Shown here: one piece after another, positions 10,924 through 23,067 of the stretch
Numbering within the stretch: position 1 is the first letter of the stretch
How the letters are laid out: every line of letters starts with the position of its first letter
NCBI GenBank assembly: GCA_902806565.1
Contig: CADCXA010000044.1
Span: 372,001 to 436,000, forward strand
Direction: 5' to 3'
DNA: 64,000 nt
Origin: Hypoxylon rubiginosum
Lineage: Eukaryota > Ascomycota > Sordariomycetes > Xylariales > Hypoxylaceae
Notes under the pieces: model-generated
Told to the model about the DNA's origin: nothing
The model's input: the letters and a program-made list of their open reading frames with translations, nothing else
Databases searched by the model: none
Position numbers and translations under genes: made by a program

Positions 10924-12430
10924 ATGACATCGTCCGCTTTTTCCTCCCTCACGCCCGACGAGCAAGATGTAATTCTCAATTCACCTGCTCTTTCGCCTCC
11001 GGTCGGAGTGGCACCCAACTTTTTTGATCCGCCAAATTTCAATGCGGGCTGTTACGCAATAACGTCGGTGTGCTTGGCCATATCGACGGTTTGTGTCTTG
11101 ACTCGCCTCTACGCCAAGTTCATCCTTATCAGGAGAGTGCGAATCGAGGATTGTATTGTCTTGTGCCATAGCCCGCTTTTGCAACATTTGTTGACTTGAT
11201 CTAGATCTACTCATAGCCGGATATGTACATTAACTACCCATCATGTATGACTTTACTGCTTAGGTATGGTCTAATTGTGCTCTCTAGGGCATTTATGTCG
11301 GCATGATCTATTGCATGTACGAGCTGTGTGCCCATACTGGATTTCAGGTCCATCAATGGGATATTCCCTTCAGAGATCTAGCAGACTATCTATATGTGAG
11401 TTACTTATAACATGTTTATATAAATCCAGATTGCTGAGCTAGCTTAGGTCCTACATATATGTACCAATCTCTATCCGACTTTTGTTTTGATATCTAAGGC
11501 CGCCATTTTGTTGGACTGGATTCATCTATTCATCCCGAATCGCACTCGCAACTTCTTTTTCTGGGCTTGCCATTTCCTACTGTGGGCTACGGTTTTCACG
11601 TATACTGCGATGATATTCCTCGACAATCTTATCTGCTCTCCAATCCAAGTCCTCTGGGACCCATTCGCGGAAGGAAGCTGCTTCTCGAGGCTTAGTTGTG
11701 CTCCGCTAGAAGCTCTATGGAATCCGTTGCTTGATCGCTCGTGTAGGGACCCGAGGACTATTCTTAGGATTTCCACTTCAACTATCAATCTAGCTTCTGA
11801 CGTCTTCATTTTGATACTCCCTCAGAAGATCATCTGGAAGCTTCATATGCCGACCAAGAAGAAGATTGGGGTATCAATTGTTTTTGCCATGGGAGTCCTG
11901 TAAGCTACAATGCGTCGCACGTCACTTACCTACCTAAGGCAGTAAAGACGTACTGATCTCGCATACATAGTGCTATTACAGCTTCGGGTTTCCGAGTTGC
12001 AAGCTCAGCCCAGCTCAGTTCCCAAGACTTGACATATGTTTCGGGCGGGCTTTTAATATGGACACTAGTCGAAATGACATGCTCATTCTTGATTCTCTGT
12101 GCACCAGTTACCCCCAGAGCATGGAAGAGTCTCAGGACTCTGGTTGACACGTCAATGATGAGGTCGTGGATCAGGACGAGATCCAACCCGACGGTGGATC
12201 AGCTTGATCCTCCGTGGGCCCCGATTCGCAAAGCACTGCGCAAAGGTCCAGACTATCGGGAAATCGACTACAATACTCCGCAAGCGGAAAAAGCGAGTCC
12301 GAGTTGGCTGGCAGACCAGGATTATGGGATCATGCGCACGAACGAGATCACGAGCACAATCGAAGACAGGTCGGACAGCATAGTAGCAGACCAATTTGGT
12401 AGGATCCATCCCTGGGTTGTCGAAAGATAG
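10924..12430 (+). CDS. Fungal rhodopsin-domain 7TM protein with duplicated loop
   Basis: Five-exon model: 10924-11152, 11205-11224 (20 nt), 11288-11395, 11448-11899 and 11971-12430. Introns are 52, 63, 52 and 71 bp. The sum is 423 codons (422 residues). The split IED|Y motif after TM1 is restored only with the 20-nt exon. TM3 holds LISKAAILLDWIHLFIP, and the IIWKLHMPTKKKIG loop between TM5 and TM6 is typical. The soluble tail is about 115 residues. The extracellular Cys-Trp-Pro-Cys loop is present twice in tandem (11634-11759), where relatives usually have one copy. The start is the first ATG giving a normal outside N-terminus. Exons 3-5 are secure; the first two introns are inferred. It is the third member of the family within 6 kb. 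Confidence 0.7.
11634..11759 (+). repeat. 63-bp coding duplication (two diverged copies)
   Basis: Two adjacent 21-codon units share the pattern C-x-P-x4-LW-x-P-x4-SC. The DNA has diverged strongly, so the duplication is old or under diversifying change. Confidence 0.6.
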
Positions 12431-13816
12431 AAATGCGAGGTAGACTTGCCTTCCAGAATTGACCCGGTCCTTGCTGAAGCTACGCTCAGCTCAAACGACG
12501 CGATGTTTCTGCTTGCCAAGTTTCCAGGTAGCCTTGCAGATTTGCATTCGTGGCTTGGACTCGTGCCTAGGTACCTGGGTAGTCATTGGCTGGACCAAAC
12601 CTTTCCACTATATCCACTAAGGCTACCCAGCAGCTCGGGTCCTCCCTTCTGGGGTAGGGCTAAAAGTAAACAAGTGGGTAGTCAATTGTGTGGATTCGGG
12701 GGGTAAAAGAGTGGCCAGTGCATATGAGAAATTCCGACTCCTTGGTACGACAGGCATCTAGGGGATAATAGGAATGGATCACTTAGAACAACTCCTTGTT
12801 CCTGAGACCCCATCCGGGTATATCCACTCTCTTACCTTTGGATCCACCTCCCGTACCATAGCTTATCGGCTAGGTAGCAATTAAGGGTGGATTTGATCCT
12901 ACGAATGAAGACAGTGCGGGAAGGCTAGACGGCGCCCTAAGGCATTATCTTCGTTAAGGTGGTGACCCCAGGACTCCAAGACAATCATCGCAAGACATCG
13001 GAAGCGGGGAAAGGGTGAGATAAGGAAGTAGAGCCAAGGAGTCCAGATATAAACTTCCAAGGTTGCCAAGTAACATGACCAGTCAATCCAATAACCGAAT
13101 ATGATGCTGTAATGGCGTAGTGAAATGAGTTGCACTGAGACCAAATCGGCAGTGCATATTTTATGCTCATGTTGAGCAAAATCGATATAGAAGGAGCTGG
13201 CATGCCCAAAGATGTAGTCACTCTGCAAGATAAAAGCTTCATAGTGGAGAAATATATTAGGTATTAAAGTGTAACTACCTAGGCAAGTAAGTACCTAGGC
13301 AGGTAAGAATCGAAGATGAAGCCGGTGATAGGTGTCGCGAGGCTTCCATATAATAATACACTGGGAGGCCGAATATGAGCATATCCGGTAATGATCCATC
13401 CCGAAGACACCTGTTTGAGACCTACCTTTAGATCTCTGAGTAAATGCCATTTAACGCCGTCCTAATGCCTGGTCGTGAAGTACTGTTGCTCCTGATTGAG
13501 GCACATATCTGGCCTCCGTATTAAAGCAAGATTGCTTATGTGATAGGTGCCTAGAAAAGGTAGGTATCCTGCTCTCAAGTGAAGGCAACTCGCCTTCCAG
13601 CAGTGAATGAGAAGAAGGCCGACTGTGTCACAGTTATTGTTTCTGTGTAATCGACGGGCATCTGTGAGGACAGAGAAAGTTAGTAACGAGTATACAGGTA
13701 TGTGAAGTGAATAAGAAACTTACCTTCCGTAAATTAATTAGTGAATGGGAAAGTAACTTTTGGTCCGGTAAAAAGAACATAGTCTACAGATAATCGCCAC
13801 TACGACAATTATGCAC
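12431..13816. other. Intergenic, no gene seen
   Basis: About 1.4 kb lying 3' of both flanking genes, which are convergent. Two TACCTAGGCA(A/G) motifs lie near 13277-13307. No supported coding frame. Confidence 0.5.
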
Positions 13817-14821
13817 CTAGATGGACGAGGGGCTATAGTCCTGGTCAAGGTGGGCACCAAAAATGGTAGCCGAGGCGCTCACCTCGGCCTTCTCGTCCTC
13901 GTCGCCGTAGATGAGCTTGTACACGGCGCTAGACTTGAACGAGTCCATGAGGGCCGGGCGGACGGAGTCCTGCTCGAGGTACTCGCAGTTCTTCAAGTCG
14001 GTGTCCGGCTGGATGCCGTTCTGCAGCTCGTTGATGATGGCATACTCCAGCTGCGGGTTGCTTCGGATGACGGCGCCGAGGATGTGGTCAGGGAGAGGCT
14101 TGGTGGGTCGGGGCTTCCGGCCGCGGCGCTTGGGGATGCGGTCGTAGCAGCAGGAACCCTTGCTGTACACCTCGCAACGAGAGCAGCGCGGCTTCTTGCT
14201 GTCACACGCTCGGTGCTCCTTGCGGCAGTTGTTGCATGTCTCTCGGGCTCGGGTACGTCTCTTGATGAGAGGTGTCTCCTCAGCGGAGGATATGTTCTCG
14301 ATCTCACAGACTTTCTTGGTAACAATGTTTGAAACCTGGTAATGGTTTGTCTCTCCTTCCTGTTGAAATGACGGGCTGGTGTCGGGAGTGTCAGGGAATG
14401 ATCCATAGCCCATGCGATAGCCCACTGTTCCTTGGGGTGTGAAGGGGATGGCTTGGCTAGTTTGGCGGATCATTCCAGTCTCCGAGCGGTTAAAGGTACG
14501 CTCTTGGGGTGTGAATGGAATAGTTTGGCTGGTTTGACGGATCATTCCAGTCTCAGATCGGTTAAAGGTAGGCTCTTGAGGCGTGAAGACGGAACCGCCA
14601 GAACCAGAAGAGCTAGTAGGGAACATGCGAGGGTCAATAGGATAGTTAGGCGTCATGGGAGACGGGAAGGGTCCATTGAACGAGAAAGATTGTGAATAGG
14701 GGTTAATGGCCAAGTCAAAGGGCCGCGCTGTCTGCGGAAGAGACGGTAGTTGTGGAACAAAGTCATTGTTAAACTCATAGCTCTCTGGGAGCATGTCCGA
14801 GTAATTTTGCGATACCATCAT
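13817..14821 (-). CDS. Zn(II)2Cys6 transcription factor with internal tandem repeat
   Basis: Single exon of 334 residues. The zinc cluster sits unusually late, near residues 190-225: C-x2-C-x6-C-x6-C-x2-C-x7-C, starting RETCNNCRKEH. It is followed by a basic linker (RIPKRRGRKPRP) of the sort that contacts DNA. The N-terminal half is disordered and rich in Pro/Ser/Thr/Gln. It contains a 24-residue repeat (FTPQ.x.TFNRSETGMIRQTSQ) in two full copies plus a start of a third. No fungal 'middle homology' domain follows, so the protein is short for the class. A nuclear DNA-binding regulator is expected; targets are unknown. The nearest genes are a broken MFS gene 4.3 kb away and the rhodopsin-domain trio, so a cluster role is not implied. 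Upstream codons are also open, so a longer N-terminus is possible. Confidence 0.85.
   Translation of the reverse strand: MMVSQNYSDMLPESYEFNNDFVPQLPSLPQTARPFDLAINPYSQSFSFNGPFPSPMTPNYPIDPRMFPTSSSGSGGSVFTPQEPTFNRSETGMIRQTSQTIPFTPQERTFNRSETGMIRQTSQAIPFTPQGTVGYRMGYGSFPDTPDTSPSFQQEGETNHYQVSNIVTKKVCEIENISSAEETPLIKRRTRARETCNNCRKEHRACDSKKPRCSRCEVYSKGSCCYDRIPKRRGRKPRPTKPLPDHILGAVIRSNPQLEYAIINELQNGIQPDTDLKNCEYLEQDSVRPALMDSFKSSAVYKLIYGDEDEKAEVSASATIFGAHLDQDYSPSSI
14432..14590 (-). repeat. 72-bp coding minisatellite in the zinc-cluster gene
   Basis: Two complete 72-bp units begin at 14432 and 14504 on the plus-strand numbering, and a truncated third begins at 14576. The unit length is a multiple of three, so copy changes keep the frame. 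The copies are close to identical, suggesting recent duplication. Confidence 0.8.
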
Positions 14822-17800
14822 GGCGGCCTTCAGGTTCGTATTGAAACTTGGTCCTGTTGAACTTGGTGCTACCGGATAAACTTGGTGCGGGTAGAATATG
14901 TCGGGATAGAGAGCTAGACGATGTCTGTATAGTAAGTTGAGACTGTAGACCTGGTTGAGCTGAGTGGACGCGGATGAAGGAGTGGTTGGATTAAAGAGTA
15001 AATGAGTGAAAGAATAAACGAGTGACGTTTATCCGCAAGTCCAAGGTGTCTGAAGTCTGAAGTTTTGCGGAAAGAAAGAGTTCACAGGTACACTCTTAAG
15101 TAATAAAATATTACCAAGATCCCTCTAGAGATTTGAGGCAGTCGTGGGCCCAGTCGTACTTTTCGCCGCAAAATAGTACGCCTGTGCACACCAAAGCATA
15201 GGACAAGTCCTTCAAAATTCCCACTTTTGCTCTAGCGTCAGTCGATTATTTGTTACGAGTAGACCAAAGAGATGGAAAATCTCAAGAGCGCGGAGACACT
15301 GGTGGATATGGTGGTATGTGCGTCTAATATTCCGCGCTCCTGTAGGCAAAGATGATATTCTCCGCGTTCGCACTAGGGTAGTTGTTTCGCTCCAAGATCT
15401 AAGCTTCGCAAGAAAAGAGGAGACACTTCTTGGGCCTAGTGAATTCCGGGGATATTACCCGTGTCTTTGGGAAAATGTTAGCAAAAATAGATGAGTAGGT
15501 GATAGGCGCATGTGAGCACAGGTGTAAAATATTTTCAAGCAAAAGAGCGAGGGCCCATACCAAAATTTTCTACTAGTTAAAAATGATCAAATTGTTGCCT
15601 CAGGTGCAAAGCAGAGGGTATAGTATGAGTAAAATCGAAAGCACAGGCTTCGGGGAGGGCTCATTATAGGAACATGGAGACGACGAGGAAATAGTACACC
15701 AGTGCTGCAACTATTATGCCATACATATCCTGGGGCCGGGTAGGCTCGTCACTAAAGCCCCCACACACTGCTGCCGGTAGAGATATAGTAGCATACAAGG
15801 ACCACGATGTTTTAGCGCCCTTGTATTCGCTCCATGCTGTAATGTTTGTGTCCGTGCTCAACAAATACTTAGCTCTAATCATGTTACAACATTTTGGCCG
15901 TCTGAATCTATTTAAAAGTTGTGCCGCTTTGGAATTTTATACTAGCTGCTCCCATCTATACGCTCCTCGCGGGAAGACAATTCCCTATCTCAATTCCCAT
16001 AATGTCTACAGCATGCTCTATGACGATTTAATACCAATCAACCTTCCAACGGTCAAGCTATAAACTGATAAGACTTTTATGCCAGGAAGTAGGTAGGTAT
16101 TACTCATATCTGCCATCCGGGTTTAATCAAGATTCACAGTTAAGCAGTCTGTTCATCTGAATACTGCCCGCTGTTAGCCAATAATTATGCTTGTCACATC
16201 ATCTCATACTATAATATTGCTTCCGCTACTAAGCATAGGGAATGATCAGTGAGAGAACCGGAAGGAATGGACGATCTTCGAGTTGAGCTCCTGTACGTGT
16301 TTGTGTATCCATGCGCGTAGATGGGTCTAGCGGCTCTTTCGAGTTAGGTAGATTTTCGAGCTTGGTATTGTTACCCAAACATCCCCGCAAAGTGATGGAC
16401 AGTTTCAACGGTTATCCCAGATCTTCTACGCATTAGCCCCCGTTCTTAGTAGCCTCTAGTAGCCGCAATATCGAGCTACTATATTAAAGATAGGAGTGGG
16501 TGGGTGGTATCAAAAACCCCTTAGCCCCGGTGGTGGGATACTTGCCAAAGCATTTGAGCGATTGGTCAAAGTCTACTACGAATTAACAATTTATTTATGT
16601 CTATTAATAACGGGTCGGCGAAGCAGGCGACGGCTGATTAGGAGTCAGCGGAAAATATGAGGCTTAGGTCCGCCGTCTTTGGATTGAATATGCTGAAACA
16701 AATCGACAAACATAGTTCATGCATAGGTAACGAGTCTAGTATAGGGCTGCATATTTCACTAACTTGAGTGCATCTCTAGATGGATCTGGTAACTTCACTT
16801 GCGCAATTTCTGTTTTACGGTTGTCAATTGATATACAAGTAGAGTCAGATCACGAGCTGCCTGCTTAGTATATCATCCTAATCAGTATCAGTACTTTGAG
16901 TATTCAGTCTCGTCTACATCCCATGGAGTTGATTGCCATGTAGATGGCGTGTTTGTTTCCTGGTTCCTCCTCCGTTGGTCCTTAGTCCTTGTTTCGTAGT
17001 TGCTAATTAAGCGATTAGTACCTATTCACTTAACAAGCGAAATCCCGAGCAGAGAAGGGAGATAAGCGAATAACCGTCGTAGTATGCCTTAAAGCGCGCT
17101 CCCTGCAGTTGGGACTGTTAGACGCAGACAACACCCGGTAGAACGGATGCGCTTGGCTGCGCGCCAAGCCAACAAATCATCCGTATAGTCGACTGCCTTA
17201 TTCGTCTTCACTGCCATAGTATAGCGCGGAAAAGGACTCCGATTGTCGATTTGTTGGGAGGAATAACGCGAAACTCCATGACAGAACCAGCTTAGCTAAG
17301 TTTTCCATATGAACAAACAAGACCAGGCATTGTGACTAGAGTACGAACTTTAGCTAGGCATGTTCATCCCATGTTAGATAAGGACGTCTCCCTTACTTGC
17401 CAAGACCAGGCCGGAGCAAGGGGTCCACGTGCTGGGTGTCTCCAAGACCCAGCTAATTAGCAAGTTTACCCTGAAAGACGTAGCTTAGTTAATTTATTAG
17501 ATACGCCTTAATGATAACTCCCTTGTGGCTGAGCTGTGACACAGGGAGGAACAGGTGTGGTTTATCAGATGTCAGGTAGTTGATCCTACAGGATCCTTAA
17601 AGGGCAATCCCGTCCCTTTTGTACCACTCTGCATTCCTGCAAGCTCTTTGAGAAGTGGAGGTAGTTCTGTGATACCCTTCAGTGGAAACGTGGGGAAACG
17701 TACGCAGCATTTCAAGCATGAAGGCATCATCCACGCTAATAGGCTTACCAGATGCATTGTACTTGTCGAATATGCCATTTTACCGACCATAATTACCGAG

Positions 17801-19110
17801 GTATTTGATTCATTTATCGTAGGAAGACCTCCCCAAGCTGGACGTTTTTACCTGATCTTACCTTGCAATTAGGTCAGCCATATCTCATACTAGATGCTGA
17901 GGGGCGTATGCCACAGAAGGGATAGGATATAACGATGACCTAGAGTGAGACTGCGGCTTAGAACTCCCTTGCTCCATTTGACTACGCCGCATCAATAAAA
18001 TAGAGTCATTCTAGCATAGGAGCCTCATAGCTTAAACCATCTGATGTTATGCAGATCACGATGCTAGTCACTAGCATCAGTTGCCGTCAACCTAGACCCA
18101 TGCCTAGACCCATGCCTAGATCTGATGTTAAAACAAGGTTAAGCCTGAACTAATGGGTTGGGGGCGATTCGGCTGGTACCTGCGTGGAGTGGAGAAACCA
18201 TATGGGAAACAATCGATTTGTTTGGTCGCCGACGTTTTAGAGGCAACTTAGACTCTTCGGGACGTCGGGAACGAGGTCTCTCTAACCCTGAGTTCAATAC
18301 TTACCTTGACGCTAGCTGGCTGATGGAAATAGCCCACGTTGGAGCTTCGAAGTGGCGCCTCTGTGGTCAAGCGCTTAAGAGCCAGGGTTCAGGGGTTCAG
18401 GGGTTCAGGGGCCGTACCGTGCGAAAAGAAAATTTACACAGTCACGGGATAACTACCAGGTATGTGGTAGAGAATAGGAAAGATAGGGAGCCTTGAGCGC
18501 CCGCACAGACTTCATGAATAAAGCTGTAATGGTGTCATCGATAAGTTCCCCCGCTCTCGGGTTTCACTGCAGAAGGATGCCAACACTAAATCAACTAACC
18601 TTGACATCGTCCCCTAGATGGCCCGAATAGCCGCAGTAAGAAACCATAGACACAACAACGTGTTATTGATTTAAGGGATTCTTTCTTATCGTTTTCTAAA
18701 TCAGTTTTATGATTTCGACGGAGGTCACGTCCTGAGCTACGAGCTAACAGGTGAACCCCCTAGTTATGGAATAATGTAGGTTAGACCGAGATATCTCGCT
18801 GAAGCAATCACGGCCTTCGGTAAAAGTAGACTCCTAGCTTGACTTGCCTTTCCTAACCCTGATATGCCTCGGCTTAATGCTAGCTAGGTTGACATATTGT
18901 GGTAGACTTATCACTCTCGGCGCAGTACCTAAGGTACCACGTCTTCTTGCGAGCTACACATAACAGATAGATAGATACTTGCGTGCCTAGTCACCACAAG
19001 GTAGTCATGATTATTGTAAGTCATTCGTGTGTGTTGATGTGTGAAATCAGATGAGAAATTCCAAGAAAACAAGGGGCCCAATAGCCCGATTAAAATTCTA
19101 GCGTAACTCT
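14822..19110. other. 4.3-kb gene-poor region
   Basis: No gene I can support. Short tandem repeats are present: CCTAGACCCATG about 2.5 times at 18091-18120, and an 8-bp GGGGTTCA unit three times at 18385-18411. A GCTTGGC..GCCAAGC hairpin lies near 17150-17172. The minus-strand frame at 17790-17572 (it contains FPTFPLKGITELPPLLKELAG) looks protein-like, but I do not recognise it. It may be a gene fragment. Confidence 0.45.
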
Positions 19111-20790
19111 CTATGGGGTACTACTATCATCTTTAGAGGCATGAGTATTCAACTTCTTCCGCGGAAAACCAAAGGATAGGATGAATGCCAGTCCCACCGC
19201 CACAACCCCGAGAGCCAAACTGGCTTTGATACCGTCCATGTACGCCACGAGGATACCAGGGATCTGCTCCTCGCGAAAAACATGCCTCAAATCAGTAGCC
19301 CCGGTGGCAACTAGAGCAGCAGGGTCGACACTTGGCTCGCTCGTCTTCACGCGTGGCACTAGGCGGTTTACGAATGCGCTCTGGCCAGCCGATAGGAACA
19401 GCGCCGCTCCCAGTGTCTGGAAGAAAAGTACCATTGCCGTCACGCTTGAGAGGTCTTCTGAGCCCACAGAAGCCTGACCCACGACCACTGTAATAGATAG
19501 AAGTTAATAGCAACATATTTATGAAAGTTTTCACCCTCTTCGTTGGGTCAAGTTGACTTACTGGGGACTTGTAGACCCAAGGCGATACCGAAGCCCGCGA
19601 GTATCTGGCATCCGATCCACTTCCCGCTGCCGGTGCCAATGTCGAGCGTATATAAAAGACCAGCCCCTATCGTTCCAAGGACCGTCGCCAGCACGACTAA
19701 GGGCAAAGCGCGGCCAGTGACGGTGTTTAATATACCCGAGGTCACAGTGGCCAGAGAAACCGAAACGACAAGAGGTAGGTTACGGCTGACGTTGTCGATA
19801 GCTTGAAAGTATATGGGGATGTAGTAAACTGCGATGAAGTAGGCTCCTGATAGACAAAGGGTGTAGAGAGCGGGAATAAATATGCTGCGTTTGGCTAAAA
19901 GACGAGGAACGATCATGGCCCGCTCACCCTGGAAGTATTCGTAAACGCCAAACGTCAAGGCGATTAGGGTGCATCCAATAAGCAAGCCGATAATTTTCGG
20001 CGAGCCCCAGGGATCAGCAACGCCTCCGTCTTGTAATGCCATGATGTAAGCTACGACCGCGCCTATCACCAGACACGTACCGACAGGGTCCATCTGAAGT
20101 ATCTTCTCGGTACGCGTTGTCACCTGTGGTCGGGCGCGCCTAGGAGTTTTGAAGGTGAAAAAGATAGTCAGCGCGGAAGCGCCGCCGACCGGCAAGTTGA
20201 TGTAGAAGCACCAGCGCCAGCTGACGTGGTCAGTAAAGGCGCCGCCAACGAGGGGTCCGACGACGCTGGCAATGCCATACGCGGCGCTCATCATCCCTAT
20301 AAATGCCGGGCGCTTCCGCGTCCTCGTCGAAAACCCCAGGATGGTATAGCACCCGGACAATACGCCCGCGGCCCCCATGCCCGAGATAGCGCGCCCGACG
20401 ACGAGCGCGTGGCTCGTGGAGGCCTAGTTAAAAGACGCCAATAGAGGCCAGGAACGCCGCTTTCAGGGGGAAATACTTGTACGCTTTCCCCCAGCTGGAT
20501 TGGAAGCCTCCCAGTGTCATGAAGAAGGCGGATCCGTACCAGGAAACGTCCGAGAGCCCGTGGAACTCGTCAGTTATGGAAGGTATCGCAGTAGCAATCA
20601 TTGTCATGTCCAGCGCAACGAGGAAGACTGCCAAGACAAGGGCTATGATTATCATGCCTAGACGAAACCCGGTGGGGTAGTCGTCGCTATCGCTATCCTT
20701 GGGATCGGTGGCGGTAGTATCAGCGCTGGGGAGATGAGATTCGAGCGGTATGATATCACATTTCGAGCGAAGCGAAGCCTCTGATCTCAT
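19111..20790 (-). pseudogene. Broken 14-spanner (DHA2-type) MFS transporter
   Basis: Strong major-facilitator similarity over its whole length. The N-terminal segment 20790-20431 runs through TM1 (LALDMTMIATAIPSI variant), TM2 and KYFPLKAAFLASIGVF. It is followed at once by a TAA (20428-20430), after which the frame moves by one base and resumes with [16 protein letters not shown]. Motif C ([21 protein letters not shown]) and the later helices are intact. A good intron (19488-19561) leads into the last exon (19487-19111). Relative to the family, about 26 bp coding the end of TM3 seem to be missing, and a Glu codon appears to have become TAA. The group exports drugs, toxins or siderophores through proton antiport. 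An intron cannot explain the break because conserved residues are absent. Sequence error is the main alternative. Confidence 0.75.
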
Positions 20791-22877
20791 AACTTCGCCG
20801 CGGCGCGTAACATGGCTTACTGTGATAGACTCAGCGCGTTGCGGTGCCCGGATGATATTTTCGGTGGAGGTGTCGAGGAAGGAGTCTCAGTCACTCGGAG
20901 GAAGTTCCCAGTCGATAAGGTACGGTGGACGATGAGAGGGTCGGCCGCCTTCTGGTGAGCTCCAGTCCGTATCGACATTGCGAGCGGCGGAGTCGTTACC
21001 CATTACCCCGGCAGATAGATCTCAAACTTGACGTCTGAGGAGCGGAAGGTATCGTGAGGTATCGTGACAGTTCGAGCGGCGCGTGTGTAGTCATCGGACA
21101 AATTTCAAACTTCAGTCTCGAGATATTGCTGCGATCCGTAACATGTGGTGCTAGTATCCAACTTACTTTGGGAGATAGGTAGCTTCATGTGGCTTAGAGT
21201 ATGGAAAAGCTGACAATGAGACGCCGGGACAAGTCGAGCGCGGAGTGCCCGACATCTTCATGCTCGCTGAACGGTCGAGACTTCTTGAAGTTCTCAGTTG
21301 CCGTGACGGTAGCACGAGTTATACGAGTAGCACAGCACCTGGGCATGATGCTCCCGTTCAATGATCGGAATGAGGCAGGTACCTTGAGTGAGCCGAGCGA
21401 TTGCCTGGCTATACGAGATGAGGGTGTACATGTTCTGCACTTACCACAAGTAGTTATACAATGGATATTCGTAGATATCTCGAAGTGTCGTCGTCGTGTG
21501 TAAGCATACATGTTGCCATATTCTGCGGAACTCGAAATGCGGCCGCACTACTAGACTTCAGTTTGGATCTATACATATCGTCGATACCTATGTAATACTC
21601 CAAGCCCGCCCCATACGTAGCACACTGACGTAATGAGCCTGGGTAGGTATGTATGTTGCGATTATACCTGGCTGGCTCTTGTGCCATACTGCAAAAGAAG
21701 CAGATTCCTCTCGGAAAACAACGAGGTTTGCCTTGACCTTCCCCCTGTGCGACTTTGTATATACACACAGAGTTGCAAAGTGGCCAAGTCTCCCGATTGC
21801 ACTACATAGTACCTGGGTATGTAGGTTGTGTGTCAAGGACATAGAAAGGATGTCGCTCAATGGTAAAAATTCAGCACCAACGGCGATGCCTTCTACACGT
21901 ATGCCAGCCTATCTCTTGCCGTGGCACACGCATTAATGATCTGGCCTACGTCACCTTAATCCTAGCCTCTTTTTAGGGCTTCTCAGGGCACATACCTGCA
22001 TTTTTCTTTTGACTCACTTTGCTTTCGTGCCTTCCTGGCAGCCTGGATACAAGGAGGTGCAATCCAGCTCACTGTTTGGGCCGTTGATACGGGGCAAGTG
22101 GGTCGCGGTTACCTGGCAGCCTGGCTACCTGGAGAATTCTGCCGCCTGGCTGATTATGCGGTAACTCACCGCCCTGCGAAGGCACATAAATATCTGGGTG
22201 CCCCTCCGCCAATTTCAATTCTTTTCTTCTTTTTTTCCCCTCATACTTACCTTGGGAGAACGGATCTGGCTCAAGAATCAGATCTGTTAAGAGGGAAAGC
22301 CTGCATTGCACAGCGCGGAGTTGACCCTCTTCTATTATCCTTCGTGGATCGTAGTTCCCGGAATTTTTGCTGTCTTTAAACGATTCGTTTTCGTTATGTA
22401 CGATGCTTCGAGCATCGTCGTAAGGAAGATGACACATCACGATCTACATATGTTCATGGATGTAAGCTGAAGGATTGATCTGCAACACTGCATTCCGCCA
22501 TAATATTAGGCAGCCATCTGCGAAGTAAAGAGGATGACCTCAGGCTCCAACCTGAGGATGTGCTCTTGCGATACCGAATGCCCCATTCAAGGCTCGTCAA
22601 GGACTGAATGCAAGATACATAACGGGATGAAGGATCAAGAAGAGGTCTACTTTGGATTTGTTCACATCCAAGCTGTCTTGAAATTAGTCTTGTAATCGAC
22701 GCCATCGTAGTCTGAATAGCTCGTACGTCTTTAGGCCGCAAACATGCTAATTTATTGACGATTGGCAATGCTATACTGGAAAAGGCCACGATATGACGAC
22801 GATGAGATCTATCACGATGGGAGCGGGTTAACCTTCTTTACGTCCCTAGAACAAGCTAGAGATAGCAACGAAAGACA
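20791..22877. other. Intergenic upstream of the MFS remnant
   Basis: About 2.1 kb up to the 3' end of the U2 gene. Several short frames on both strands look random. No RNA gene or repeat stands out. Confidence 0.45.
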
Positions 22878-23067
22878 GTTCGCGTCGCCTGGAGGCAGTG
22901 TAATACCAGGGACACGGTGGCAGCGATCATGCGCAAGCACAGAGGATACGCCGCCGATTTGCAAAAATAAGAATAATAAATGACGAGTCACATTGTGACT
23001 CTTTCAGATATTAAACTGAAAAGAACAGATACTACACTTGATCTAAGCCAAAAGGCAAAGAGAGCTG
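22878..23067 (-). ncRNA. U2: U2 spliceosomal snRNA
   Basis: On the minus strand the near-universal 5' part of U2 is present: GCCTTTTGGCTTAGATCAAG, then the branch-site pairing element GTGTAGTATC (plus-strand 23028-23037, with GTAGTA at 23030-23035), then TTCAGTTTAATATCTGAA. A strong hairpin follows (GAGTCAC with GTGACTC, plus-strand 22985-23001). Next comes an Sm site ATTTTTG (22962-22968). The 3' stem-loop IV is CCTGG-TATTACACTGC-CTCCAGG. U2 base-pairs with the intron branch site and with U6 in the spliceosome. Both ends are estimated by comparison with remembered U2 structure, so each may be off by about 10 nt. The gene is divergent from PML1. Confidence 0.92.

Noticed and set aside
18091..18411. 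CRISPR-like repeats
   Set aside because: Units of 8 and 12 bp are contiguous tandem repeats without spacers, in a eukaryotic genome.
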